The notes beneath the pieces are model-generated. The model searched no databases and was not told where the DNA came from. It saw only the letters and a list, made by a program, of their open reading frames with translations. Shown here in pieces: positions 50,757 through 60,960 of a stretch of DNA of 64,000 bases. Numbering within the stretch: the first letter of the stretch is position 1; every line of letters starts with the position of its first letter. Origin of the DNA: Granulosicoccus sp. (GTDB taxonomy: Bacteria; Pseudomonadota; Gammaproteobacteria; Granulosicoccales; Granulosicoccaceae); NCBI GenBank assembly GCA_023300375.1, contig JALZWO010000014.1, forward strand, positions 1 through 64,000. The letters are read 5' to 3'. Position numbers and translations under genes: made by a program.

Positions 50757-51941
50757 TTGAAAATTCGTTCTATGAGTTTGCTGGTCCTGGCGGAAGTCTG
50801 CGCGATGTCATTGTGGTTTGTGACATCGGCTATTCTCGTAGACCTACGTCAGGAAATTACTCTTGGCACGGTGCAGGAGGCGCTGTTAATCGCTGGAGTG
50901 GCTGCAGGCTTCGTCGTAGGCGCACTGTTTGTTGCTATTTCAGGTATCGCTGATAGGTTTGATGCTCGACGCGTGTTTGCAAGCGCAGCTGTGCTTGCGG
51001 CTCTTGCTAACGGTGGTCTGTTGTTGGTAGAGCCTGGTGGCGTTGTAGCCATTGGTTTGCGTATTGTTACGGGGTTTGCTCTAGCCGGCGTTTATCCGGT
51101 AGGAATGAAAATCGCTGTGGGCTGGGGAGTTGCAGATCGTGGCTGGCTAGTGGGCTTACTGGTGGGTGGTTTAACACTAGGCTCCGCAGCCCCGCATTTG
51201 TTGGCCTTCATGGGCGGAAGCAACTGGCGTCTAACAACCGGAGTGGCCAGTATGCTCGCGTTGTTAGCGGCTATCATGATTCTCTTTACTCGGTTAGGCC
51301 CACATCATGTTGTGGGTGCCAAGTTGAATCCGCGTGCCATAACGGTGGCGTGGACCGATAAACGACTACGTCGAGCTTTTCTGGGTTATCTAGGGCACAT
51401 GTGGGAGCTCTATGCTTTATGGGCGTGGATTGCGCCAGCAGCCGCTGCCTCCTACCTGCTTCAAGTAGATGCAGCAACCGCTACCCAGTGGTCAAAGCTG
51501 ACAGCGTTTGTTGCCATCGGCATGGGCGCTGTGCTTTGCCCGTTCGCTGGTAAATTAGCTGATGCTGTTGGTAAGGCAGAATTGACTATCATTGTCATGT
51601 GTTTCAGCGGTGCGTCTGCGCTGTTGGCTGCTCTGGTTTTTGGTGGACCGGTGTGGCTGGTGTCTTTGGTATTCGTGCTTTGGGGGTTATCTGTGATTCC
51701 CGATTCAGCTCAATTTTCTGCCATGGTCGCTGACCTTTCACCACCAGAGATCAGCGGTAGTCTGATGTCCTTGCAAACTGCGTTAGGATTTTGTCTCACT
51801 ATCTTTACTGTTCAATTAACACCACAGCTTGCAGCAGCTTTCGGTTGGCCTGTCTTGTTTTGTATTCTTGCCTTGGGTCCTTTAGTGGGTATTATCTCCA
51901 TGGCAGGCCTCACTCGATCCAAACTTGACGCTGGTGCTTAG
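50757..51941 (+). CDS. MFS transporter
   Basis: This is a major facilitator permease with about 12 hydrophobic helices. The 394-residue product has GALFVAISGIADRFDARRV after helix 2, the family loop motif, and TGFALAGVYPVGMKIAVGW. The substrate cannot be named; the general pattern recalls small-molecule permeases. The start is TTG at 50757 with AGGG about 9 nt upstream; an in-frame ATG at 50772 would remove five residues and has no ribosome-binding site. It lies 33 bp after lpd. Confidence 0.82.
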   Translation: MKIRSMSLLVLAEVCAMSLWFVTSAILVDLRQEITLGTVQEALLIAGVAAGFVVGALFVAISGIADRFDARRVFASAAVLAALANGGLLLVEPGGVVAIGLRIVTGFALAGVYPVGMKIAVGWGVADRGWLVGLLVGGLTLGSAAPHLLAFMGGSNWRLTTGVASMLALLAAIMILFTRLGPHHVVGAKLNPRAITVAWTDKRLRRAFLGYLGHMWELYALWAWIAPAAAASYLLQVDAATATQWSKLTAFVAIGMGAVLCPFAGKLADAVGKAELTIIVMCFSGASALLAALVFGGPVWLVSLVFVLWGLSVIPDSAQFSAMVADLSPPEISGSLMSLQTALGFCLTIFTVQLTPQLAAAFGWPVLFCILALGPLVGIISMAGLTRSKLDAGA

Positions 51942-52085
51942 TTAAGCAAGCGTTCTATCTGATTCAAGTCAAGCTTGTCTCTTAATAGATACGCTTTAAG
52001 ACTTGATGTCAGTCAATGAAAGGGTCGTTACCTGTGAGCTAAGAACGTATAAGATGAGACCTAATGAAATTGACGCTGTTTACTT

Positions 52086-52655
52086 ATGTCTATGTCGCAC
52101 CCTGTAAAAAACGCCCCGCCTACGGGCATTATCATTTGTGATCATGGCAGCAGGCGCGCGCAGTCGAACGACAATCTCAACGATCTTGCCATACGTTTTG
52201 CGTCACGCTTCAACGAGCAATGTCAGATAGTGGAGCCCGCACATATGGAGCTTGCAATGCCTGATATTGCCGGTGCTTATGCCAGTTGTGTAAAAAAAGG
52301 CGCAACACATATTGTCGTGTTGCCTTTATTTCTGGCGAAGGGTAAGCACTGGACGCGCGACATACCCAGTCTTACATCGCAAGCAGCTGCTAGATTTCCA
52401 GGGACCACGTACCAGATTGCTGAGCCGTTGGGGATTGATGATCTTTTGCTAGATCTGTTGAAAAAGCGTTTTGATGCAGGTGATCAGCCGCTCCTTGCCA
52501 GTGGAGATGCCGATCCAAGGCTTAGCGCAGTGCCACCCACGCAGAGGCGTGTTCAATGTAGCGCTTGCCCGTTTGAATTTGATCAGCAATCAGGTGCGAT
52601 CAATATTAAGCCGGGTGGTGCTCTGGATGAGGTTGTTGGGTTGTCTGATTCTTGA
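52086..52655 (+). CDS. CbiX/SirB-type sirohydrochlorin chelatase-like protein
   Basis: The N-terminal 125 residues match the CbiX family, which inserts cobalt, iron or nickel into sirohydrochlorin: TGIIICDHGSR with the metal-binding His, ATHIVVLPLFLAKGKHW with a second His, and TRDIPSL. A tail of about 45 residues extends past the usual end and holds a CSAC cysteine pair, which could bind metal or iron-sulfur. The start may be either of the two Met codons. Metal and pathway cannot be told from sequence, and other porphyrin genes are not adjacent. Confidence 0.8.
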   Translation: MSMSHPVKNAPPTGIIICDHGSRRAQSNDNLNDLAIRFASRFNEQCQIVEPAHMELAMPDIAGAYASCVKKGATHIVVLPLFLAKGKHWTRDIPSLTSQAAARFPGTTYQIAEPLGIDDLLLDLLKKRFDAGDQPLLASGDADPRLSAVPPTQRRVQCSACPFEFDQQSGAINIKPGGALDEVVGLSDS

Positions 52656-52675
52656 AGGCGACAAAGACAGGCTCA

Positions 52676-53728
52676 ATGGCGAAGGTGTTGAGTCTCAGTG
52701 TCTCGCTCGGTTTAGGGGCTTGTGCGCTGGTGAAAACTCCTGTGGCCTACGAACAGCCTGAAATTGTAGCGTCTGCGAGTACTTCACCTGCACCGTCGAA
52801 CCAGGATGTGCCGATCGTTCCCATCGGTATCGATGCAGTGGGGTTTCCCGCTGAGGCGGTTCTAGCGGGCGAAGTAGACGATCAAACTGTAGAGTCCTCT
52901 GCCAACTCAACGCCGGGAGCGCTGACAAAGCGCGTACTCCTGGAGCGTAAGACAGCCTTTAATCCCTATGTGCTTACTGCGCATAAACACAATTTTTTTC
53001 TACCTGTCAGTTATACCTCGTCAGTGAATGAGGAGGCCTATCAGTTAAACGATGTGGCACTGCGTGAAGGGCTGCGATCGACAGAGGTGAAATTTCAGAT
53101 AAGCCTTAAAACACGACTCAATGAGAACAATCTATTGTTTGCTAACGATGCGTTATCGGTAGGTATAACGCTTAAAGCTTGGTGGCAACTCTATTCTGAA
53201 GATTTGTCCAGTCCGTTTCGGGAGACGAACTATCAACCGGAAATATTTTATCTAGTTCCCTTGTTGTGGGGGCCATTGGGTGGGAAGACAGCGGTTGTGT
53301 TGGGATTGGAGCACGAATCCAATGGACAAGTGCAAGGGCTGTCAAGAAGTTGGAATAGAGTTTATACGCAGCTTATTTACGAGAAAGGAAATCTGGTGAT
53401 GGGGATTCGTCCTTGGTATCGCCTACCAGAAGATGAGAAAGAAAACCCCGGAGATGCTGAAGGTGATGACAACCCCGATATTCTCGATTTTATGGGCCAC
53501 GGTGAATTCACTGCCGCATGGAGAACGACCAATTACGAGTATTCTGCATTGGTGCGCGGCAATACAGCGACAGGTAATGGTGCCATAGAGCTGGGTATGA
53601 CGTTTCCGTTGTTCGCCAAGTTTCGAGGTTTCGTTCAGTACTTCAATGGCTATGGTGAATCACTTATCGAGTACGACCACCGTCAGCATCGTATTGGCAT
53701 AGGCGTAGCATTGACAAATATTTACTGA
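52676..53728 (+). CDS. pldA: Outer-membrane phospholipase A, lipoprotein-like
   Basis: PldA (OMPLA) is an outer-membrane beta-barrel that hydrolyses phospholipids, calcium-dependent and active as a dimer. The 350-residue product has the family core GLEHESNGQVQGLSRSWNRV, with catalytic His213 and Ser215 and the nearby Asn227 (numbering from this start), FVQYFNGYGESLIEYD and a barrel-type C-terminus ending GIGVALTNIY. Unusually, the N-terminus has a short signal ending LGLGAC, a plausible lipobox with Cys16. About 80 low-complexity residues then precede the barrel. An ACAGG ribosome-binding site precedes the ATG. Confidence 0.88.
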   Translation: MAKVLSLSVSLGLGACALVKTPVAYEQPEIVASASTSPAPSNQDVPIVPIGIDAVGFPAEAVLAGEVDDQTVESSANSTPGALTKRVLLERKTAFNPYVLTAHKHNFFLPVSYTSSVNEEAYQLNDVALREGLRSTEVKFQISLKTRLNENNLLFANDALSVGITLKAWWQLYSEDLSSPFRETNYQPEIFYLVPLLWGPLGGKTAVVLGLEHESNGQVQGLSRSWNRVYTQLIYEKGNLVMGIRPWYRLPEDEKENPGDAEGDDNPDILDFMGHGEFTAAWRTTNYEYSALVRGNTATGNGAIELGMTFPLFAKFRGFVQYFNGYGESLIEYDHRQHRIGIGVALTNIY

Positions 53729-53764
53729 ACTCAACTGACGTAATTGCACCCTTCGCCCACAGCG

Positions 53765-54748
53765 TTAATCGATAAGTGCAGGCGCATCGATTGCGGGTAC
53801 GTCCCAGGCGGCCCCATTGTCGAGTGTGATAAAGCGAGTGTCATCAATAGAGTGTTCTTGCAACGCTTTGGCTAAAGCGATCACAGGCTCATCGTGTCCT
53901 TCATCGGTGAGTTGAAAAGTGCCGTGATGAATGCCAAGTGCGTATTGGCATTGCAGATCGTTAAATGCGCGCACGGCCTCCTCTGGGTTCATGTGTTGAG
54001 GCTTCATAAACCAGCGTGGCTCGTAAGCACCAATAGGAATGAAGGCACACCTGAACGGCCCAAGCTGAGCTGCAGCTTGCCGAAAGTGCTCCCCATCACC
54101 ATAGCCGGTATCACCGGCAAAATAGACAGAGCCGGAATCAAAGTTAATAACAAACCCTCCCCATAGACATTTGTTTTCATCACCTAGGCTTCTTGATGTC
54201 CAATGCCTGGCAGGTACTAGGGTGACATCGATGCTTTCGTTAATTGAATGTGAATCCCACCAAGACAGCTCAATTGCGCTGTTAGCTGATACTTTGTTGA
54301 TGAACTGGCCATTTTTTAAAGGCGCAAAGATCTGCGGTGCGTCGCGTTCACATAGTTGCTTTATAGAGCGTAGATCCATGTGGTCGTAATGCGTGTGACT
54401 AATCAAAATAGCGTCAATTTTTGGCAGAGACTCTAACGTTAAACCTGCAGCTCGCAAGCGCTTTGGACCAGCAAAGCGAGAAGGGCTAACTCGGAATGAA
54501 AAAACTGGATCAGTAATGATATTCAAGCCATCGCATTGGATTAAAACAGTGGCGTGGTTGATAAACGTTACCCGAAGCTCACCATCGCTTGCGCGCGACT
54601 GCACCTTTGCCGCCGGAGGGTTCGTTAGGTCCCGCGGCCACCGTGTTTTTTTGCGTGTTGTTAGCCAGCGTAAAACATCCCATCTTGACCCTTGGTCAGC
54701 ATTGTCAGGGTAGCTGAAGCGCTTGCCATCGAAATTTGGTTTTATCAT
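53765..54748 (-). CDS. NAPE-PLD-like metallo-beta-lactamase-fold hydrolase
   Basis: The 327-residue product has the metallo-beta-lactamase fold motif SHTHYDHMD with two zinc-binding His pairs, GDTGYGDGEHFR and IHHGTFQLTDEGHDEP. The order and spacing resemble the NAPE-type phospholipase D family, which acts on N-acyl phosphatidylethanolamines in some bacteria. The substrate is inferred. It is convergent with pldA, so two putative lipid-acting genes stand tail to tail. Confidence 0.8.
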   Translation of the reverse strand: MIKPNFDGKRFSYPDNADQGSRWDVLRWLTTRKKTRWPRDLTNPPAAKVQSRASDGELRVTFINHATVLIQCDGLNIITDPVFSFRVSPSRFAGPKRLRAAGLTLESLPKIDAILISHTHYDHMDLRSIKQLCERDAPQIFAPLKNGQFINKVSANSAIELSWWDSHSINESIDVTLVPARHWTSRSLGDENKCLWGGFVINFDSGSVYFAGDTGYGDGEHFRQAAAQLGPFRCAFIPIGAYEPRWFMKPQHMNPEEAVRAFNDLQCQYALGIHHGTFQLTDEGHDEPVIALAKALQEHSIDDTRFITLDNGAAWDVPAIDAPALID

Positions 54749-54848
54749 GATTTATGAGAAGAGTGCGAGTGCCACTGGGTGTATCTGAATGCTCTGTTGG
54801 GCGCTATAGTATCAAGCTGTAGAATTCATTCCGTCCAAGGCTGAGACC

Positions 54849-55472
54849 ATGCAAAGCAATCAGGCTACTATCTTTATTGTGTCCGCTCCATCAGGTGCAG
54901 GCAAGACCTCGCTGGTAAGACAAGCAATCGAGGAGTTGAAAGAGCTCACTGTCGCGGTGTCCCACACCACGCGTGCACAGCGTCCGGGTGAGATAAATGG
55001 CGTGCATTATCACTTTGTGTCTCGAGAACAGTTCGAGCAAATGATCGATTCTGATCAGTTTCTTGAATACGCTGAAGTGTTTGGCAATTTTTACGGCACG
55101 AGTATGGATTCGGTGAACACCTCGTTGGGCCGGGGTTTGGATGTGATTCTGGAAATCGATTGGCAAGGCGCAAAACAGGTAAGAAAAATGTTGTCGGAGG
55201 TTATATCGGTGTTCATTTTGCCTCCCTCGCGCCAGACGCTTATTGAGAGGCTACAGGGGCGAGGTCAGGATTCTGCCGATGTCATTGAACGTCGCACTGC
55301 CGAGGCCGTATTGGAAATGAAGCAGTATCACCGAGCCGACTACCTGATAATAAACGACAGCTTTGACGATGCCTTGGCAGAGCTCAAAGCGGTTATTTTG
55401 AGTCATCGGGTTCTCAAATCACGCCAGGCGCATCGTCATGCAGGCCTGATAACCAGCCTGACACACGAATAA
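54849..55472 (+). CDS. gmk: Guanylate kinase
   Basis: Gmk phosphorylates GMP to GDP. The 207-residue product has the P-loop SAPSGAGKTSL, VSHTTRAQRPGEINGVHYHF for GMP binding, and the segment LEIDWQGAKQVRK. Length matches E. coli (207). It starts the group gmk-rpoZ-spoT-ridA-recG. Confidence 0.97.
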   Translation: MQSNQATIFIVSAPSGAGKTSLVRQAIEELKELTVAVSHTTRAQRPGEINGVHYHFVSREQFEQMIDSDQFLEYAEVFGNFYGTSMDSVNTSLGRGLDVILEIDWQGAKQVRKMLSEVISVFILPPSRQTLIERLQGRGQDSADVIERRTAEAVLEMKQYHRADYLIINDSFDDALAELKAVILSHRVLKSRQAHRHAGLITSLTHE

Positions 55473-55656
55473 TTGGCCTATTGTTGTCAAAGTGTCAAAA
55501 GTGATTTTCCAAATATATCGGTTATTTCAAGCAATAAATACCAGTAAATTACATGTAAGTGGCATAGTTTGCGCGTAACGAGTGGTAATGTGCTAGCGGA
55601 GTGGAGCGCAAAGCGTTAAACTAAGCGGTTATCTTTATAAATAGGTTTGAATGTTC

Positions 55657-55914
55657 ATGGCTCGAGTTACTGTTGAAGATAGTTTGTCGATGGTCAACAA
55701 CCGGTTTGATCTGGTGTTGATCGCATCGAAACGTGCTCGTAACATTTCAATGGGTGCTGAGCCGCTTGTCCCAGAAGATGACGACAAGCCCACCGTTATT
55801 GCTCTGCGAGAAATCGCTGACGGCCTTATTGGCGAAGACATCCTGCAGGAATCTCCACCTCCTGCCCCCGTTGAACCCGTAATGTATGACAAAGACCTGC
55901 GAGCAGAATTCTGA
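55657..55914 (+). CDS. rpoZ: RNA polymerase omega subunit
   Basis: Omega stabilises the beta' subunit of RNA polymerase and takes part in ppGpp binding. The 85-residue product begins [20 protein letters not shown] and has [20 protein letters not shown] and [18 protein letters not shown], as in the family. ATG at 55657 gives the canonical MARVTV start; ATG at 55651 would add two residues. Its end overlaps the open frame of spoT by up to 29 bp. Confidence 0.96.
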   Translation: MARVTVEDSLSMVNNRFDLVLIASKRARNISMGAEPLVPEDDDKPTVIALREIADGLIGEDILQESPPPAPVEPVMYDKDLRAEF

Positions 55915-58258
55915 TTCTGTGAATAAGCGATCCCGCACCGAATCGGGATCGCAATCTGTGTCTGACAAGCGATCTGTTGAAAGAGCGCTTGTTGTCGATT
56001 CCAGTCAATCTCTTGCCAGTGCAGCAGATCTGACCGAATCCTCGTCGTCCCTTCTTGGCGACCCACCAATGCAGTGCGACAGTAACAGTGTCCCACCGCC
56101 ACCTCTTGAGCAGCCAAAGTCCACCGTATCAGACGTGTTGCAGGCTTACTCGGCACTGCAGGACAAGCTCAGCAGCCGGTTTACCAGTGAACAACTAGCC
56201 GATGTGTCACGTGCCTTTGTGCTTGCCAGAGATGCCCATAGCACGCAAGTCAGGCAATCGGGTGACCCTTACATCACGCACCCCATAGCTGTTGCGGGCA
56301 TTGTGTTCGACATGGGTCTTGACCACTCCAGTGTCATGGCTGCACTGATGCACGATGTGCTTGAAGACACCCCGGTTACGCGCGATACCCTTGTGCAAGC
56401 CTTTGGCGAAGAGGTTACACATATCGTTGACGGTGTCAGCAAGCTCAATCATATGGAGTACCGTTCAAAAGAGGAGGCACAGGCTGAGAGCTTTGTGAAA
56501 ATGTTGCTGGCGATGGTCACAGACATTCGTGTTGTTGTGATTAAGTTGGGTGACCGCTTGCATAACATGCGTACCATTGGCGCTTGTAGCGCTGATAAGC
56601 AACGGCGAATAGGTAAAGAGACGCTTCAGGTTTACGCACCTATCGCCTCAAGGCTGGGCATGTATTTGATAAAAAGCGAGCTTGAGGTGCTGAGCTTTGC
56701 CGCTTGTTATCCCATGCGTAGTCGAGTGCTTGAGGCAACCGTTGCACGACTAACGCACCATAATCAGATTCTTGAACGAGTCATTGATCGGATTCAGGCA
56801 AGCCTGAGTGAAAAAGGTATCAATGCACGCGTGTACGGGCGTGAAAAACACCTGTACAGCTTGTACAAAAAAATGGAAAAAAAGCGCATCAGTGTGCAAC
56901 GCGTGTTCGACATGCTAGCTTTGCGCATACTGGTGGACGATGCCAACGACTGTTACCGAGCACTGGGTATTATTCATCAGTTGTTTCCTCCCATTTTTTC
57001 GCGCTTCAAAGATTACATAGCTCTGCCGAAACAAAACGGCTATCAGTCTTTGCATACGGTGTTGCAGCATGGCGCTGAAAACACCCCGCTAGAGGTGCAG
57101 ATTCGCACGCGCGATATGCATACCACCGCCGAGTCTGGGATAGCGGCACACTGGATTTACAAAAATGATTCCACTGGTGCAGACCAGTTATCAACACCGG
57201 TCTGGCTTGAGAAGCTGGTGGATGTTCAGCAATCAGCCACAGACTCAATGGAGTTTGTGGAGAGCGTCAAGATCGATCTTTTCCCAGAAGAGATCTACGT
57301 GTTCACTCCAAAGGGGCGCATTGTGCAGTTGCCGCGTAAGGCCACGCCGGTGGATTTCGCCTACGCTGTTCACTCTGAGGTTGGCGATCGATGTGTGTCA
57401 GCCAGAGTCGACATGCGTACTGTTTCGCTCAGCAGTCAGCTTGAGAATGGCCAGACTGTGGATATCATTACTGACACAAACATCGCCATTAGTCCTATGT
57501 GGCTGCACACGGTGGTTACAGCTAAAGCGAGAACAGCAATACGCCATTATTTACGGGCTATGGATCGAGGTGAGGCTGTAAGCTTCGGCAAGCGTCTGCT
57601 AAAGCGTGCGCTGGCGCGTCACGATATATTGCCTGAAGCCATAACCGAAAAAACGCACAACGCTTTGTTGGCCGAATGGCGTCTACTAGATAGCGATGCG
57701 CTGTACGCCGATATCGGTTTAGGTAATTATCTTCCCAGTCAGATAGCCCAACGATTGATCGATTTGCAAGAAGGCAATGAGGCCGCCTCGATCGCACTGC
57801 AACCCGTAAAAGAGGTCGCACCCATTGTGATTGATACGGCTAATAGCTCTGCCTTGTATATGGCCAGGTGCTGTCGCCCTATTCCTGATGACAATGTTCA
57901 AGGCTTTTTTACTCCGGGCAAGGGCGTAGCGGTGCATCGTGCAGGTTGTCGTAATATTCGCAAGTTTCGCCGACGGCCAAAGGAGTGGGTGGCTGTTGCT
58001 TGGGCGGCAGATATCGACGAGCAGTTTGAAGTTGTTCTGATTTGCCATCTGGTTCATCAACCAGGAGCGCTAGCGAGTGTCACCAGTACGATGTCATTAA
58101 TGAACGTCAACATCGAGCAACTGGATTTTGAGAACCGTAGTACAGATGACATTAACATCACATTTGTACTCTCGGTTGAAAATCGAAAGCAACTAGCGCG
58201 TATCGTACGGCGATTGCGTAATCTGCCTGCGGTCAGAAGTGTAAAGCGCGGCTCGTAG
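55886..58258 (+). CDS. spoT: (p)ppGpp synthetase/hydrolase SpoT
   Basis: SpoT makes and breaks down the alarmone (p)ppGpp in response to starvation. The open frame is 790 codons. An HD hydrolase domain has [13 protein letters not shown] and [10 protein letters not shown]; the synthetase domain has [19 protein letters not shown] and [15 protein letters not shown]; then come TGS ([19 protein letters not shown]), helical and ACT domains ([27 protein letters not shown]). Both catalytic halves look intact. The N-terminus has about 80 extra Ser/Gln-rich residues; the start is unresolved because ATG at 55886 lies inside rpoZ and has no ribosome-binding site. Confidence 0.95.
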   Translation: MTKTCEQNSDSVNKRSRTESGSQSVSDKRSVERALVVDSSQSLASAADLTESSSSLLGDPPMQCDSNSVPPPPLEQPKSTVSDVLQAYSALQDKLSSRFTSEQLADVSRAFVLARDAHSTQVRQSGDPYITHPIAVAGIVFDMGLDHSSVMAALMHDVLEDTPVTRDTLVQAFGEEVTHIVDGVSKLNHMEYRSKEEAQAESFVKMLLAMVTDIRVVVIKLGDRLHNMRTIGACSADKQRRIGKETLQVYAPIASRLGMYLIKSELEVLSFAACYPMRSRVLEATVARLTHHNQILERVIDRIQASLSEKGINARVYGREKHLYSLYKKMEKKRISVQRVFDMLALRILVDDANDCYRALGIIHQLFPPIFSRFKDYIALPKQNGYQSLHTVLQHGAENTPLEVQIRTRDMHTTAESGIAAHWIYKNDSTGADQLSTPVWLEKLVDVQQSATDSMEFVESVKIDLFPEEIYVFTPKGRIVQLPRKATPVDFAYAVHSEVGDRCVSARVDMRTVSLSSQLENGQTVDIITDTNIAISPMWLHTVVTAKARTAIRHYLRAMDRGEAVSFGKRLLKRALARHDILPEAITEKTHNALLAEWRLLDSDALYADIGLGNYLPSQIAQRLIDLQEGNEAASIALQPVKEVAPIVIDTANSSALYMARCCRPIPDDNVQGFFTPGKGVAVHRAGCRNIRKFRRRPKEWVAVAWAADIDEQFEVVLICHLVHQPGALASVTSTMSLMNVNIEQLDFENRSTDDINITFVLSVENRKQLARIVRRLRNLPAVRSVKRGS

Positions 58259-58385
58259 ACTGATGTAGGGTCTTGGGGGAGTTCAGGGCCTTCGGGCGTG
58301 GTGGTTTGTTCTCAGCGCAAGTGCATAATGGAATACCGGCCGGTTTATACTAGCGGCATCGTCAATTCCCTTATTCGAGAACATC

Positions 58386-58769
58386 ATGTCGCGACAAACC
58401 TTCCACACTGACAACGCTCCTGCTGCCATTGGAGCCTATTCACAAGCTGTACGGGCTGGTGATACGGTCTATTTGTCTGGTTCAATTCCATTGGTGCCCA
58501 GCACTATGGAGTTAGTCAGCGATGATGTGCGTAAACAAGTGGTGCAGGTTTTCGATAATCTGGAAGCTGTTTGTCTTGCCGCTGGTGGTTCATTTGATCA
58601 AGTCGTCAAGCTCACTGTATTTCTGACCGATTTGACTGATTTTCCTATTGTGAATGAGGTTATGGAAGAGCGCTTTTCAAAGCCTTTTCCGGCTCGAGCT
58701 GCTATTGGTGTTGCGTCATTGCCGCGCAATGTCGCTGTTGAAGTAGAAGGCGTGATGTTTCTGGGTTAG
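58386..58769 (+). CDS. ridA: Reactive intermediate deaminase RidA
   Basis: RidA hydrolyses reactive enamine and imine intermediates made by PLP enzymes such as threonine dehydratase. The 127-residue product has [21 protein letters not shown] near the start and ends with [20 protein letters not shown], including the conserved arginine that binds the substrate carboxylate. It lies in spoT-ridA-recG order, as in pseudomonads. Confidence 0.94.
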   Translation: MSRQTFHTDNAPAAIGAYSQAVRAGDTVYLSGSIPLVPSTMELVSDDVRKQVVQVFDNLEAVCLAAGGSFDQVVKLTVFLTDLTDFPIVNEVMEERFSKPFPARAAIGVASLPRNVAVEVEGVMFLG

Positions 58770-58829
58770 TTCGACGCCCACCCAATGAGTCAAGCGCAGT
58801 CTCTACGATTGGCTTTGTTGTGAATAGTC

Positions 58830-60920
58830 ATGACCGATAGCTTGGAAAGCATGAGTGTTGAAACACTCAAGGGTGTGGGTGCGGCGGTGTCTGCTCGGCT
58901 AGAAAAGCTTGGCATACACACGCTGCAAGATGTTTTGTTTCATCTGCCATTTCGGTATCAGGACAGAACTCGGCTTAGCCGTATTGGCGAGCTAAGACCC
59001 GGTGTTGAGGCTCTGGTGTGTGGTGAGGTCCTGCTGGCAGAGGTTGTTCTTCGGCAACGCCGCTCATTGCTTGTGCGGATTAACGATGGCACGGGGTCTA
59101 TCACCTTGCGCTTCTTTCACTTCACGCAAGGGCAAGTGTCTCAATTTGCAAAGGGCAAATCAGTACAGTGTTTTGCCGAAGTGCGTAGAGGGGCGGGGAT
59201 GCCTGAAATGGTGCACCCGGAATACAAAATACTGAGTGACGATACACCCACCAATGTATCGCTTAGCAACACACTCACGCCGTTTTATCACACCACTGAG
59301 GGTGTTCAACAGGGCACGCTCAGGAAGCTCACTGATCAGGCGCTTGCGTTATTGGATCAGCAATTGTTGCATGATCATATTCCCCATAATCATCTTAACG
59401 ACAGGCAGCTACCGGATTTAGCCTCAGCGTTGCGTATTGTGCATCGGCCTCCGCCCGATGCTGATGTGTCGGCTCTAATGGACGGATTGCATCCTGCGCA
59501 TCAGCGCTTAGCTCTCGAGGAGCTGGTTGCTCATCGACTGGGCTTGCGACTGCTTCGAGTGGAGGCTCAGACATATCAAGCGCCATTGGTTCGGCCGCCA
59601 GGAAAATTACTGGCAGATTTGCGATCGTCACTTAGTTTTGAGCTAACCCATGCGCAGCAACGTGTGCTGAAAGATGTGCTGGATGACATGGGCAATGCTG
59701 AACCTATGCTGCGATTGGTTCAGGGTGATGTGGGTTCTGGTAAAACCGTCGTAGCTGCATTGGCTGCCGCACAGGCCGTAGAGGCGGGGTATCAAGTAGC
59801 GATGATGGCACCGACTGAACTCCTGGCTGAGCAGCACATGCTGAATTTCACGCAGTGGTTTGAATCGTTGGGCATCAGGGTGGCTTGGTTAACGGGTAAG
59901 CTGCGAGTTGCGGCACGGCGGGCCAGTATTGAAGCAATTGCCACAGGTACGCATCAGGTCGTTGTGGGCACACACGCTCTTTTCCAGAAAGATGTGCAAT
60001 TCTCCAACCTGGGGCTTGCCATTATTGATGAGCAACATCGTTTTGGCGTGCATCAGCGTATGGCACTGCGTAATAAGGGAGCTAATACTGCAAGCCTGCC
60101 ACATCAATTGGTTATGACGGCAACGCCTATTCCACGCACTTTGGCTATGACCGCTTACGCTGATCTTGATGTGTCTGTCATCGATGAGTTACCGCCGGGT
60201 CGTAAGCCTGTCACAACAGTGGCTTTAGACAACGTGCGCCGCGACGAAATTGTTACCCGTGTAGGTGCAGCCATAGAGCAGGGGCGTCAGGTCTATTGGG
60301 TCTGTACTTTGATTGAAGAATCTGATTCTTTGCAGGCAGAAGCTGCTGAGGATACGCTGCAGATTTTGCGCGAGCAGTTGCCCCAGCACCGTATCGGCTT
60401 GATACATGGTCGACTCAAATCAAGCGAGAAAGAACAACTCATGCAGTCGTTCAAACAGCAAGAGATTGATTTGCTGGTAGCCACCACCGTCATTGAGGTG
60501 GGCGTTGATGTGCCCAATGCCTCGCTAATGATTATTGAAAATTCTGAAAGATTAGGGCTTTCGCAGTTGCATCAGTTGCGAGGCCGGGTAGGTCGAGGCA
60601 GCGCTCAAAGCAGTTGTATGTTGCTGTATCAGTCGCCTTTGTCTAGCAATGCTCGAGAGCGTTTAGGCATTATGCGCCAGACCAATGATGGTTTTCTGGT
60701 TGCACAAAAAGACCTTGAATTGCGAGGTGCAGGCGAGGTGTTGGGTACTCGCCAAACAGGCCTTGCAGAATTTCGTATTGCTCGCCTAGGTCGCGATGAT
60801 GGCCTGCTCGATGATGTCACGCTTATCGCAGACGACTTACTTACCAACAGCCGTAACAGTGTTGATGCCCTCGTACGTCGCTGGATTGGAGAAGGCAAGC
60901 AAGAATATGGTGGTGTTTAA
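58830..60920 (+). CDS. recG: ATP-dependent DNA helicase RecG
   Basis: RecG remodels stalled replication forks and recombination intermediates. The 696-residue product has the N-terminal wedge domain ([20 protein letters not shown]), the OB-like segment [19 protein letters not shown], the P-loop [13 protein letters not shown], the helicase motif [13 protein letters not shown] and LRGRVGRG. Length is close to E. coli (693). It is the last gene of the gmk-rpoZ-spoT-ridA-recG group. Confidence 0.97.
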   Translation: MTDSLESMSVETLKGVGAAVSARLEKLGIHTLQDVLFHLPFRYQDRTRLSRIGELRPGVEALVCGEVLLAEVVLRQRRSLLVRINDGTGSITLRFFHFTQGQVSQFAKGKSVQCFAEVRRGAGMPEMVHPEYKILSDDTPTNVSLSNTLTPFYHTTEGVQQGTLRKLTDQALALLDQQLLHDHIPHNHLNDRQLPDLASALRIVHRPPPDADVSALMDGLHPAHQRLALEELVAHRLGLRLLRVEAQTYQAPLVRPPGKLLADLRSSLSFELTHAQQRVLKDVLDDMGNAEPMLRLVQGDVGSGKTVVAALAAAQAVEAGYQVAMMAPTELLAEQHMLNFTQWFESLGIRVAWLTGKLRVAARRASIEAIATGTHQVVVGTHALFQKDVQFSNLGLAIIDEQHRFGVHQRMALRNKGANTASLPHQLVMTATPIPRTLAMTAYADLDVSVIDELPPGRKPVTTVALDNVRRDEIVTRVGAAIEQGRQVYWVCTLIEESDSLQAEAAEDTLQILREQLPQHRIGLIHGRLKSSEKEQLMQSFKQQEIDLLVATTVIEVGVDVPNASLMIIENSERLGLSQLHQLRGRVGRGSAQSSCMLLYQSPLSSNARERLGIMRQTNDGFLVAQKDLELRGAGEVLGTRQTGLAEFRIARLGRDDGLLDDVTLIADDLLTNSRNSVDALVRRWIGEGKQEYGGV

Positions 60921-60960
60921 CCGTAACTAGTGGGTGATAACGGTAACTTGGTAGCTCACA

